64,000 nucleotides of DNA from CAWAPD01 sp963783865 (GTDB lineage Bacteria; Actinomycetota; Thermoleophilia; UBA2241). Location of the stretch: assembly GCA_963783865.1 (NCBI GenBank), contig CAWAPD010000001.1, positions 310,001 through 374,000 on the forward strand, in the 5' to 3' direction. Made by a program: the position numbers and the translations under genes. The notes below the pieces were generated by a model. That model had not been told where the DNA came from. It saw nothing but the letters and a program-made list of their open reading frames with translations, and did not search any database. This document shows, one piece after another, positions 40,878 through 48,962 of the stretch (the stretch's first letter is position 1; every line of letters begins with the position of its first letter).

Positions 40878-41496
40878 CCCCGGGAGCGGGCGTCTCGACA
40901 GGATGCGCCGCTTCCCACACCTGACCTTCCCGCTCGACGACCTCGACTCGCTCCGCGACCTGCACGCCGGCGACCGCGTCTGGGTCGACGGCACGATCTT
41001 CGGCCTGCGCGACGCGACGCACATCGCGATGTTCGACCGCGGCGAGCGGCCGCGCCGGGCCGACCTGCGGGGGGCGGCGATCGTCCACACGGCGCCGAAC
41101 GTGCGCCGCGCCGCCGACGGCCGCTACGAGAAGCTGTGCATCGGCACGACCACGAGCGCCAGGATGGACCGCTTCACCCGCGGGCTGCTGAGCGAGTACG
41201 GGGTCCGCGCGATCATGGGCAAGGCCGGCCTGCTGCCCGGCTCACTGCCGGCGCTTTCGGAGTTCGGCGGCGTCTACCTGGCGCTGGTCGGCGGCTCGGC
41301 GGCGCTGACGACGACCCAGATCGAGGCGATCGAGGACGTCGAGTTCGAGGAGCTGCTGCCGGAGTGCCTCTGGACGTTCAGGGTGAAGGCCTGGGGCCCG
41401 CTGTTCGTGACGATGGACGCGCACGGCCGGAGCCTGTTCGAGGAGATTCAGGACGAGGCGCGGGGCAAGCTCGACGAGCTTGCCCCGCGCCCCTAG
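40867..41496 (+). CDS. Fumarate hydratase class I type, beta subunit (copy 2)
   Basis: 209 residues, paralogous to the beta subunit at 39302 (LTFPLDDLDSLRDLHAG, VHTAPNVRRAADG, CIGTTTSARMDRFTRGLL, GGVYLALVGGSAAL). Compared with copy 1 it has an N-terminal extension that results from a start inside the alpha-2 coding sequence; the overlap implies coupled translation and stoichiometric production. A later ATG at 40903 would give the copy-1-like N-terminus. Its last 11 codons form a near-perfect hairpin that probably ends the transcript. Confidence 0.9.
   Translation: MASDPGSGRLDRMRRFPHLTFPLDDLDSLRDLHAGDRVWVDGTIFGLRDATHIAMFDRGERPRRADLRGAAIVHTAPNVRRAADGRYEKLCIGTTTSARMDRFTRGLLSEYGVRAIMGKAGLLPGSLPALSEFGGVYLALVGGSAALTTTQIEAIEDVEFEELLPECLWTFRVKAWGPLFVTMDAHGRSLFEEIQDEARGKLDELAPRP
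41458..41490 (+). terminator. 16-bp hairpin overlapping the end of the second fumarase beta gene
   Basis: Arms 41458-41473 and 41475-41490, with a single unpaired base in the formal palindrome (a TCGACGA loop in practice). Forms the final codons of the gene; convergent with the protease gene downstream. Confidence 0.6.
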
Positions 41497-41542
41497 ACCT
41501 GTCGGGAACCCCCGCCCTACCCTTCGCCGCACCGCGCCGACG

Positions 41543-44073
41543 TCAGCGCACGGTCAGCGTGCGGCTCGCCGCCCGCAGCTGCGGGTTGCCGGCCGCATCG
41601 GCGGCGTAGACCGTGAACCTGTAGCGGCCCTTGGCCAGCTTGCAGCGGAACCTCGCCCGCTAGGTGGTCAGCGGGTCGGCCGTCTTGGTGCCGGGATGCA
41701 GGGTGGCCACGAGCTTGTTGTGGCGGTCGCGCAGCTTGATCGTCACCGTCACGCTGCCGGCGCTCGGGGCCAGGTCCCCGACGCGGTACTTGAGGCTCGC
41801 CACCTTGCCGCGCCTGACGTCGCCGCGGCCGGGGCTTTGGTGGTCGGGCGCACGGTGTCGAGGTTGACGGTCAGGGTCTTGGCCGTCTCGGTGTGGCCCA
41901 GCGCGTCGATCGAGTAGTACTCGACGGCGTGGGGCCCGTCGAGCGCATGGGTGGCCGTGTCGGCGGCCACCGTCAGGCTGCTGCCCGGCGTCCAGGTCAG
42001 GCCGCCGTCGGTCGAGTAGGCGGTCAGGGCCGGGCCGCCGCTCATGCCGGCGCCGGCGTCGTGGGGCGTGAGGGTGATGGTGACGTCGCGCCCATACCAG
42101 CCGCTGGCCCGCGACGGTACGGTCGAGACGGCGGTGTCGGGGGGCAGGGTGTCGAGCGTGATCGCGTCCTGCAGCGCCAGGACGTTGCCGTCGGTGTCCC
42201 GGTACTCGGCGTCGACGGTCTTGGCGCCATCGCCTGCCGGCAGGACCCAGGCCATGCTGGCCGCGTACGGGCCCCAGGAGCTCCACGAACCGCCGGAATC
42301 GCGCACCCGCATGTCGGTCACACCCGCGACCGCGCTGTCGACCGTCACCGTCGGGCTGGTGACGTACGCGTCGCCGCCGTCGAGGCTCATCGTGCCGGTG
42401 AGAGCCGGTACGACCGAGAACACGGCGTCCGAGGTGTCGGCGCCGCCACCCGTGATCCGAACCAGGGCCTGCGTCGTCGTCGCGCCGCCGACCGTCCACG
42501 ACTCGGCGCCGTCGTTGGCCGTCGAGGCGAAGAGCGTCTGCCAGGTCGAGCCGTCGTCACGCGACAGCGCGATCGCGACCGTGCTGCCGCTGCCCGGGGT
42601 CCATGTGATGGACCGAGACGATCCGACCGCCCAATTCTCGCCCCCGTTGGGAGCGGTGACGACCGGCGGCACGGCCGCCGACGGCCCGGTGTAGGCCTTG
42701 AGGCAGATGTTCGCGGTGGCGCTGTAGGTGGTCAGATCCGACCAGGTCGTCCCGCTGGCACTGTAGAAGCTCTGGTTGGCGCTCGCCGACGCGGCCGAGT
42801 CATAACCGGAGACGCGCTGCTCGTCGGCCATCGGCCATGCATAGCCCGGCGTCGTCAGTTTGACCGCCACGTAGAACGCGCTGCCGCTGGTCAGGTCGAC
42901 CGGCGCGTCGAGCGCGACCGTGTGGAACCCGGCGTCGGTCAGCGTGCCGCTGCCCTCCAGCTGCAGCGAGGAGAGGCTCGTGCCGTAGTAGAGCTGATAC
43001 GAGGTGTCGACGCCGAGCGTCCAGAAGCCGAGCGCCTTGAGCTGCTCGCTGGCCTGGGCCACGAACCGGTTGGCGCCCCAGGTGGCGACCCCGGAGCCGT
43101 ACCCGAACGAACCGACGTAGCCGAAGGGGTCCCACTGGTAGTTGTGCGTGTAGTTGGTGGTGGGCTGGGCGCCCATGAACACCGAGGCCTGCAAGTTGCC
43201 GTTGTCCAACGTGTCGTAGCCCAGCTCGGAGTCGTAGTAGGAGATCCAGAAGTAGCCCGCGTTGCCCCAGCCCGTGCCCCAGCTGTTCTTGATCAGGAAC
43301 GCGCCGTTGCCCGGGGCGGCGGGGCTGAAGTTGGTGGCCAGGTAGTCGTCGTCCCAGCCGACCATGGTGACGTCGTGGTTGTAACCGGCCGAACCGGTGT
43401 AGCGATAGCTGTGCGTGCCGCTGTTGTAGGAGGCGTTGTCCCAGAAGATCGACACGTCGACCGCGCCCCAGGTGGTGAGCGCGTACTTGAAGTCGTCGTT
43501 GTCGGTGGGCGAGGTGCGGGGCGGCAGGTAGACGATGTCCTGCACGTGCTTCTGCAGAGTCAGGGTGCTGGGATCGGGGTGGACGCTGTCGTTGTACGGG
43601 TCCTGGGCCTCGGTGAAGGGGCCCGTCCAGCGTGTCAGGTACGAGGCCGCGAGCAGGGAGTTGCCGCCCTCGTCGTAGGTCCAGTCGAAACCGTGGAAGT
43701 AGGCGAGGTTGTCCTCGGAGAAGTCCCAGGTCTCGCCGGTGAGCAGGCCCGACTCGAGCGACGCGATCGAGGCGAACGCCCAGCAGGTGCCGTACGGGTT
43801 CTGGTTCTTGACCGGCGTGACCTTGCCGAGGGTGCGCAGGTCGAAGCTCGACGAGTAGGTACGGCCGACGGGGCTGTAGCTGAACCCCGCGGGGATGTGG
43901 AACCCGGGGACGGGGGCGGGCAGCAGGCCGAGGCCGGGCGCCGCCGCATGCGTGGGGATGACGGGAACGCGTGCCGGCGCCAGGCTCGGCCTCACGCCCG
44001 CCCCCAGCGCCTGTCCCGTGCAGAGCAGCCAGATGACCACGGCCGCCAGGGCCGTCGTGCGCAGTCCCCTCAT
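41543..44073 (-). pseudogene. Secreted papain-like (C1) cysteine protease with lectin-like and Ig-like domains, damaged 3' end
   Basis: Signal peptide (MRGLRTTALAAVVIWLLCTG), then a C1 peptidase domain with the catalytic Cys in NPYGTCWAFASIASLE, His in GYNHDVTMVGWDD and Asn in FLIKNSWGTGWGN. A lectin-like beta domain and several Ig/FN3-like repeats follow. From about 41817-41828 the frame shifts (one base missing), and at 41660-41662 a TAG replaces what is probably a Trp codon. After both, the original frame runs on to a TGA at 41543-41545, giving a complete Ig-like C-terminus. Repairing them gives about 843 residues. The protease part is intact, so a shortened product could be active outside the cell. 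GGAGGAG precedes the start. Confidence 0.82.
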
Positions 44074-44295
44074 CGTCGTTCTCCTCCCGTCCCGTCGCGC
44101 CCCGACCCCCCGGCGCGGCCGTCTCCCGTGTCGTCCGCCGGCGTGGTACCAGCTAAGGCCACGCAGACGCCGCCCGCGCCGAGCGGGCGTACGTAGGATA
44201 TCGGCACCCGTTCCTCCCGGCGAGAGTTTCGCGCCCGGGCGGTCCGCGACGGTCGGCGAGGACCGACGAGGGCGCCACGATCTCACCGCCGGCCA
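44074..44295. other. Divergent intergenic region between protease and LysR genes
   Basis: About 220 nt with no convincing gene. On the minus strand TATCCT (near 44193) could be a -10 for the protease gene, which would then have a leader of over 100 nt containing a CGCCCGC/GCGGGCG hairpin. No known riboswitch class is recognised. Confidence 0.4.
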
Positions 44296-44310
44296 TTATC
44301 ACTTTGATAA
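44296..44310 (+). promoter_or_regulatory. LysR-type operator overlapping the LysR gene -10 region
   Basis: Perfect palindrome TTATCA-CTT-TGATAA containing T-N11-A, the LysR box. Its right half (TGATAA) could itself be the -10 box, 9 nt before the ATG, which predicts autorepression. It also faces the divergent protease gene. Confidence 0.65.
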
Positions 44311-44319
44311 GCTGGGCTC

Positions 44320-45219
44320 ATGGACTTGCGTCACCTCAGGTTGTTCTGCCAGATCGTCGAGCTGGGCAGCTTCTCGCTGGCGGCAGAGGAGATGCACATC
44401 ACCCAGCCGGCCGCCAGCCTGCAGGTGCGCTCGCTCGAGCGCGAGATCGGGGCGCAGCTCCTCGACCGCTCGGGCCGCGAGGTCATCCCTACCGATGCCG
44501 GCGAGGTGCTTTACCGACGCGCCAAGGAGATCCTCGACCTCGACCTGCAGGCCCGGGTCGAGATCATGAACCTCGGCGAGCTGATGGGCGGCCGCATCAC
44601 GATCGGCGCCTCTACGGGCCCCGGGGAGCATATCCTCCCGGCGCTGATCGCCCGCTTCAAGCAGGAGCACCCGGCCGTCGACATCTCGCTGCGGGTGACC
44701 GACACGCGCGAGGTGATCGAGCTGGTGCTGGCCCGCGAGCTCGAGGTGGGCGTGGTCGGCGCCCTCGCCCACCACAAGGAGCTCGCCGTCCGCCCGCTGG
44801 CGCGCGACGAGATCGTCTTCATCTGCGACCCGGCACACCCGTGGGCCGAGCGCGGCGAGGTGAGCTTCGACGAGCTTCTCGCCGCGCCGCTCATCGTGCA
44901 GCAGCAGGGCGCCGGCATCCGCTCGGTCGTCGAGCAGCACCTCAAGGAGCGCGGGGTCAAGCCGGCGGCGCTCAACGTGGTCCTCGAGCTCGGCCTCAAC
45001 GAGTCGGTGAAGCACGCCGTGATGGCCGGCGCGGGCGTCACCTACCTGAGCAAGTTCGCCGTGCGCACCGAGGTCGAGCACGGCACCCTGGCCGCGGTGC
45101 GGGTCGACGGCTTCCGGATCCTGCGCGACTTCTACTTCGTCCACTCGCGCAACCGCGTGCTCTCCAAGGCCGTCGAGGCGTTCCTCGACTACCTCGGCGA
45201 GCAGTACGAGCGGCTCTAG
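44320..45219 (+). CDS. LysR-family transcriptional regulator (CysL/CbbR-like)
   Basis: 299 residues. An N-terminal winged HTH (MDLRHLRLFCQIVELGSFS, then AAEEMHITQPAASLQVRSLE; residues 1-60) and a periplasmic-binding-protein-like effector domain from about residue 90 (GGRITIGASTGPGEHILP). The whole chain resembles CysL/YwfK and CbbR-type regulators of sulfur or carbon metabolism, which would fit the sulfonate-type synthase gene 2 kb downstream; the effector cannot be told. The start lies 9 nt after a LysR-box palindrome and has no Shine-Dalgarno. A perfect 21-bp hairpin starts at the stop codon. Confidence 0.9.
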   Translation: MDLRHLRLFCQIVELGSFSLAAEEMHITQPAASLQVRSLEREIGAQLLDRSGREVIPTDAGEVLYRRAKEILDLDLQARVEIMNLGELMGGRITIGASTGPGEHILPALIARFKQEHPAVDISLRVTDTREVIELVLARELEVGVVGALAHHKELAVRPLARDEIVFICDPAHPWAERGEVSFDELLAAPLIVQQQGAGIRSVVEQHLKERGVKPAALNVVLELGLNESVKHAVMAGAGVTYLSKFAVRTEVEHGTLAAVRVDGFRILRDFYFVHSRNRVLSKAVEAFLDYLGEQYERL

Positions 45220-45264
45220 GGCGCGAGGGGGCGGGTCGCGGGAGCGACCCGCCCCCTCGCGCCC
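45219..45264 (+). terminator. 21-bp perfect hairpin after the LysR gene
   Basis: Arms 45219-45239 and 45244-45264, 4-nt loop, beginning with the last base of the stop codon. Confidence 0.75.
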
Positions 45265-45405
45265 ACCGGGGTCCCGATTGGCGCCGCCGCGACCGGGAAC
45301 CTTGGGGAGGACCGCCGCGGCCGCGTACCGGCGCCCAGCCGGCGGGCGCAACGACCGCCGGGGCGGTTGCGGCAGGCAGGACCCCTTTCGACGACGGAAG
45401 TGGAT

Positions 45406-45978
45406 GTGACCGACGACCTGAAGGTGCTCGGCATCGCCGGCAGCCTGCGGCGCGAGTCGTACAACCGCGCGCTGCTGCGCGCGGCCGTGCGACTCGCGCC
45501 CCCGGGCATGACGGTCGAGACCTGGGACCGCCTCGGCGAGGTCCCGCTGTACGACGAGGACCGGCGGGCGCAGGGGCAGCCGGAGGCCGTCGCCGACCTA
45601 TGGCGGCGCCTCGGCGAGGCGGATGGGCTGTTGATCGTCACGCCCGAGTACAACTACGGCATCCCCGGCGTGCTGAAGAACGCCGTCGACTGGGTATCGC
45701 GGCCGCCGGCCGAGTCGCCGCTGCGCGACAAGCCGGCGGCCCTCATGGGCGCTTCCACTGGCGTTTCGGGCACGATCCGCGCCCAGGGGGCACTGCGGCA
45801 AGCGTTCTCGTTCACCGAGACCCCGGTGCTCTTCAAGCCCGGGGTGTTCGTCGCCCGCTGCGCCGCGAGCTTCGACCGCGAAGGCGGAGAGCTCGTCGAC
45901 GCGACCGCGATCGAGGCGGTCGGAGCCGAGCTCGCCGCCTTCGCCGGCTGGATCCGTCGCTGGCGGGACGGGCGCTGA
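45406..45978 (+). CDS. NAD(P)H-dependent FMN reductase (flavodoxin-like fold)
   Basis: 190 residues. VLGIAGSLRRESYNRALLRA is the phosphate-binding loop of the NADPH_dep_FMN_red family, and TPEYNYGIPGVLKNAVDWVS the flavin/NAD contact. Proteins of this family (SsuE, ArsH, ChrR types) supply reduced FMN to monooxygenases or reduce quinones and metals. GTG 45406 follows GGAAG by five bases; the frame is open upstream but lacks a better start. The next gene, 41 nt on, is a small monooxygenase, so the pair may act together. Confidence 0.88.
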   Translation: MTDDLKVLGIAGSLRRESYNRALLRAAVRLAPPGMTVETWDRLGEVPLYDEDRRAQGQPEAVADLWRRLGEADGLLIVTPEYNYGIPGVLKNAVDWVSRPPAESPLRDKPAALMGASTGVSGTIRAQGALRQAFSFTETPVLFKPGVFVARCAASFDREGGELVDATAIEAVGAELAAFAGWIRRWRDGR

Positions 45979-46019
45979 CGGCGGCGCCACGGAGTCGCGT
46001 CAAACCGAAGGGAGGCAGC

Positions 46020-46301
46020 GTGTTCGTCCACATCTCGATCCACTACCCGAAGCCCGAGTACGAGCGGGACCTGGTCGCCTCGATGCACCGCTTCGCCGCG
46101 GCCGTCGCCGGAGCGCCGGGCCTGCGAAGCGCCGACGCGCTCAAGGACGAGCGCTCGGGCCGCCTCGTCGGCCTGGCGATCTGGGAGTCGCGCCCGCAGT
46201 GGGAGGCCGGCGTCGAGACGATGCGCAAGGCCGTGGAGGACGACGATTTCGACCTCTGGGAAGAGCGCGAGCCCGACGTCTTCCTGCTGGACGCCGTCTG
46301 A
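46020..46301 (+). CDS. Small ABM-type (antibiotic biosynthesis monooxygenase) domain protein
   Basis: 93 residues, a ferredoxin-like dimeric alpha/beta barrel domain. The opening VHISIHYPKPEYERDLVASM, then GLRSADALKDERSGRLVGLAIWES, is typical of the ABM fold, which includes heme-degrading and quinone-forming monooxygenases as well as non-enzymatic members. GTG 46020 is preceded by GGGAGG. It follows the FMN reductase gene and converges on moeB. The substrate is unknown. Confidence 0.75.
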   Translation: MFVHISIHYPKPEYERDLVASMHRFAAAVAGAPGLRSADALKDERSGRLVGLAIWESRPQWEAGVETMRKAVEDDDFDLWEEREPDVFLLDAV

Positions 46302-46329
46302 AAGCGGGCCGGCCGGGGCTGGCTGGCCT

Positions 46330-47094
46330 CTAGAGGTCGCGCAGGGCGGTGATCGTGGGGTGGTCGCCGCAGACGGCGCACGCCGGCTCGCGCTGCACCG
46401 GCAGCTCCTCGAAGGTCGTCTGCAGCAGGTCGACCTGCAACAGCCTGTCGTAGAGCGGCCGCCCGATGCCCGTGACGACCTTGATCGCCTCGCTCGCCTG
46501 GATCACGCCGAGCACGCCCGGCGCGGGTCCGAAGACCCCGGGCGGCGGACCCTGCTCGGGGGGGTCGGGGAACAGGCAGCGATAGCAGGCGGTCTGCCCG
46601 CCGCGGATCGTGATCGCCAGGCCGACGAAGCCGGTGATCGCGGCCTCGCACAGCGTCTTGCCCAGCAGGACGCAGGCGTCGTTCAGCACGTAGCGGGTGG
46701 CGAAGTTGTCGACGCCGGTGACCACGACGTCGTAGCCGCCGATGATACCGGCGGCATTGGCCGCCGTGAGCCGCACCTGATGACGCTCCACGACGACGTT
46801 GGGGTTGAGCGCGGTCAGGCGCTCGGCGGCGACCTCGGTCTTGGGGCGGCCGATGTCGGCGGTCGAGTGCAGGATCTGGCGCTGCAGGTTGGAGACCTCG
46901 ACCGTGTCGGAGTCGACCACACCGAGACGGCCGACGCCGGCGGCGGCGAGGTAGAACAGCGCCGGCGAGCCCAGGCCGCCGGCGCCGACGACCAGCACGG
47001 CCGCCGCCTTCAGGCGCTCGATCGCCTCCTCCCGCAGTTCGGGCAGCAGCAGGTGGCGGGCGTAGCGGGTGCGTTCCTCGTCGCTCAGCGGCAC
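46330..47094 (-). CDS. MoeB/ThiF-family sulfur-carrier adenylyltransferase
   Basis: 254 residues, E1-like fold. VLVVGAGGLGSPALFYLAAAG is the ATP-binding loop, DTVEVSNLQRQILHS follows, and a structural zinc is held by two Cys pairs, CYRC and CAVC. It activates the C-terminal glycine of a ubiquitin-like sulfur carrier (MoaD or ThiS) by adenylation. There is no C-terminal rhodanese domain, so sulfur would come from a separate donor. GTG 47094 follows GGAGGGG by five bases. No moaD, thiS or moaE gene is adjacent, so its partner is uncertain. Confidence 0.9.
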   Translation of the reverse strand: MPLSDEERTRYARHLLLPELREEAIERLKAAAVLVVGAGGLGSPALFYLAAAGVGRLGVVDSDTVEVSNLQRQILHSTADIGRPKTEVAAERLTALNPNVVVERHQVRLTAANAAGIIGGYDVVVTGVDNFATRYVLNDACVLLGKTLCEAAITGFVGLAITIRGGQTACYRCLFPDPPEQGPPPGVFGPAPGVLGVIQASEAIKVVTGIGRPLYDRLLQVDLLQTTFEELPVQREPACAVCGDHPTITALRDL

Positions 47095-47115
47095 GGCGGC
47101 CCCTCCTCGAAGAGC

Positions 47116-47190
47116 GGGCGGCGAGGCCGGCTGGCCGGCCTCGCCGCCCAGTCTACCAGCCACGGTCGCCGTCGGCGCCGGTGGTAGGAT
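47116..47190. promoter_or_regulatory. Divergent moeB/comA promoter region with GC-rich hairpin
   Basis: TAGACT on the minus strand (47155-47150) and TAGGAT on the plus strand (47185-47190) face away from each other. A perfect 15-bp hairpin (47116-47130 with 47135-47149, 4-nt loop) starts directly after the moeB -10 and so overlaps its expected transcript start. Confidence 0.5.
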
Positions 47191-47235
47191 GGCAGGCAGG
47201 ACGGCGACCGAACGGCAAGCCCGCAGGAGGAACCC

Positions 47236-47988
47236 ATGCTCGACGTACTCAAGCTCCCGGAGCGCGTGGGCAAACCTCGCGAGACCGGCATCACGCACGT
47301 GCTCGACAAGGGTCTGGGGCCGTCGCAGGTCGACGACTTCATCGCCATGGCCGCCGACTACGTCGACATCGTCAAGCTGGGCTGGGGCACCGCCGTCGTC
47401 ACCCCCAATCTGGGCGAGAAGATCGAACGGTACCGGGCCGCGGGCATCCCCGTCTGCTTCGGCGGCACGTTCTTCGAGGCGGCGCTGCGGCAGAACAGGC
47501 TCGACGACTACGTCACGCTGGTCAAGGGGTACGACCTCGACTGCATCGAGGTCTCCGACGGCACGATCGACATCGACGAGGACGACAAGCTCGCCGTGGT
47601 GCGCCGGCTGGCCAAGGACTTCAGGGTGCTCAGTGAAGTCGGCAGCAAGGATTCCGACGTGGTGATCCCGCCCAACAAGTGGGTCGAGCTGATCGAGCGC
47701 GAGCTCGACGCCGGCGCCTGGAAGGTCGTGACCGAGGGCCGCGAGTCGGGCACCGTCGGCATCTACCAGTCGAGCGGCGAGGTCAAGGCCGGCCTGATGG
47801 ACGAGATCGTGCAGCGGATCGACCCCGCGCGGCTGCTGTTCGAAGCGCCCAACAAGAAGCAGCAGGTGTGGTTCGTCAGGAAGTTCGGCACCAACGTGAA
47901 CCTCGGGAACATCCCGCCCGAGGAGGTCATCTCGGTCGAGACGATCCGCCTCGGCGTGCGCGGCGACACGCTGCTCGACTTCCACTGA
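47236..47988 (+). CDS. Phosphosulfolactate synthase family protein (ComA-like)
   Basis: 250 residues, TIM-barrel family that adds sulfite to phosphoenolpyruvate to give (2R)-phospho-3-sulfolactate. Typical blocks are GITHVLDKGLGPSQVDDF, VDIVKLGWGTA, GTFFEAALRQNRLDDY, CIEVSDGTIDI, SEVGSKDSDVVI, EGRESGTVGIY and LFEAPNKKQQVWF. The enzyme starts coenzyme M synthesis in methanogens; bacterial homologues occur in sulfolactate formation and in bacterial coenzyme M routes. No phosphatase (ComB), dehydrogenase (ComC) or other CoM gene is in the window. GGAGGAA precedes the ATG by four bases. Confidence 0.88.
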   Translation: MLDVLKLPERVGKPRETGITHVLDKGLGPSQVDDFIAMAADYVDIVKLGWGTAVVTPNLGEKIERYRAAGIPVCFGGTFFEAALRQNRLDDYVTLVKGYDLDCIEVSDGTIDIDEDDKLAVVRRLAKDFRVLSEVGSKDSDVVIPPNKWVELIERELDAGAWKVVTEGRESGTVGIYQSSGEVKAGLMDEIVQRIDPARLLFEAPNKKQQVWFVRKFGTNVNLGNIPPEEVISVETIRLGVRGDTLLDFH

Positions 47989-48013
47989 GCCGCTACGTGA
48001 GGCCGGCGCGACG

Positions 48014-48952
48014 ATGACCACCAACGAGGCCTGGAGGGCGGTCGGCGAGGCGCTCGACGGCGCCGGCTGGCGCTGGCGCGTCGTCGCCGTCGAGCGCCTC
48101 GCCGACGCCGCCGGCCGCGTCGCCGACGCCCTGGCGACCGCAGGCCTCTCGCCCGAGACCGGCGACTCCGGCGACGAGCTGCTGCAGGCGGCGCGGGCCG
48201 AGGTCCCGGAGGAGCTGCCCGACGCGCGCTCGCTCGTGGTCGGCGCCATCGCGCGGCCGGTCACGCGGGCGACGCTGGTCGTCGACGGCACCGAGCGCAC
48301 CGTGGTCGTCCCCCCGCACTATGCCGGCTACTACACCGTGCCACGCGGGTTCGCGGAGCTCGTCGCCGCCACCCTGGCCGGGCGCGATCGCCGCGCGGCT
48401 CAGGCGCGCGTGCCTCTCAAGACGCTCGCGGCAGGCAGCGGGCTGGCCCGCTACGGCCGCAACAACGTCACCTATGTCGACGGCCTCGGCAGCTACGTGC
48501 AGCTGGCGGCCTGCGCCACCGACCTGCCGGCGCCGCCCGAGGCGGCCTGGGGGCGGGCGCGGGCGCTCGTCGCATGCGAGCAGTGCCGAGCGTGCGCCCG
48601 CGCCTGCCCGACCGGCGCGATCACGACCGACCGCTTCGTGATCACGGCCGGCCGCTGCCTGACGATGGTCAACGAGAGCGACGATCCCTTCCCCGCGTGG
48701 GTCCAGCCGGCGTGGCACACCTGTGCCGTCGGCTGCCTGCGCTGCCAGCAGGTGTGCCCGGCCAACGCGGGGGTCGACCTGCGGGTCGACGAGCCCGTGC
48801 GGTTCGACGCGGCCGAGTCGGCGGCGATCCTGGCCGGCGACGGGTCGGCCGCGGGCGATCCGGCCACGGCGGCCCGGCTCGCCGCCTGCGGCCTCGACTA
48901 CGAGCCCGGTCCGATGGCGCGCAACCTGCGCGCCGTCATGGCCAGCGGCTGA
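48014..48952 (+). CDS. QueG-like double [4Fe-4S] cluster protein
   Basis: 312 residues. Two ferredoxin-type cluster motifs near the middle: CEQCRACARACP from Cys188, and HTCAVGCLRCQQVCP at about 236-250. The spacing resembles the C-terminal part of epoxyqueuosine reductase QueG and reductive dehalogenases. The N-terminal 170 residues (PHYAGYYTVPRGF, LARYGRNNVTYVDGLGSYVQ) also resemble QueG-like proteins, but the chain is shorter than QueG and cobalamin binding cannot be confirmed. It may be an electron-transfer or corrinoid-linked reductase. ATG 48014 lies 26 nt after the comA-like gene, so they are likely co-transcribed. Confidence 0.8.
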   Translation: MTTNEAWRAVGEALDGAGWRWRVVAVERLADAAGRVADALATAGLSPETGDSGDELLQAARAEVPEELPDARSLVVGAIARPVTRATLVVDGTERTVVVPPHYAGYYTVPRGFAELVAATLAGRDRRAAQARVPLKTLAAGSGLARYGRNNVTYVDGLGSYVQLAACATDLPAPPEAAWGRARALVACEQCRACARACPTGAITTDRFVITAGRCLTMVNESDDPFPAWVQPAWHTCAVGCLRCQQVCPANAGVDLRVDEPVRFDAAESAAILAGDGSAAGDPATAARLAACGLDYEPGPMARNLRAVMASG

Positions 48953-48962
48953 GCCGACGCCG

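Noticed and set aside
45406..46301. Two-component FMN monooxygenase system of the SsuDE type
   Set aside because: The neighbouring protein is a small ABM fold, not an SsuD/luciferase-type monooxygenase, so sulfonate cleavage cannot be claimed.
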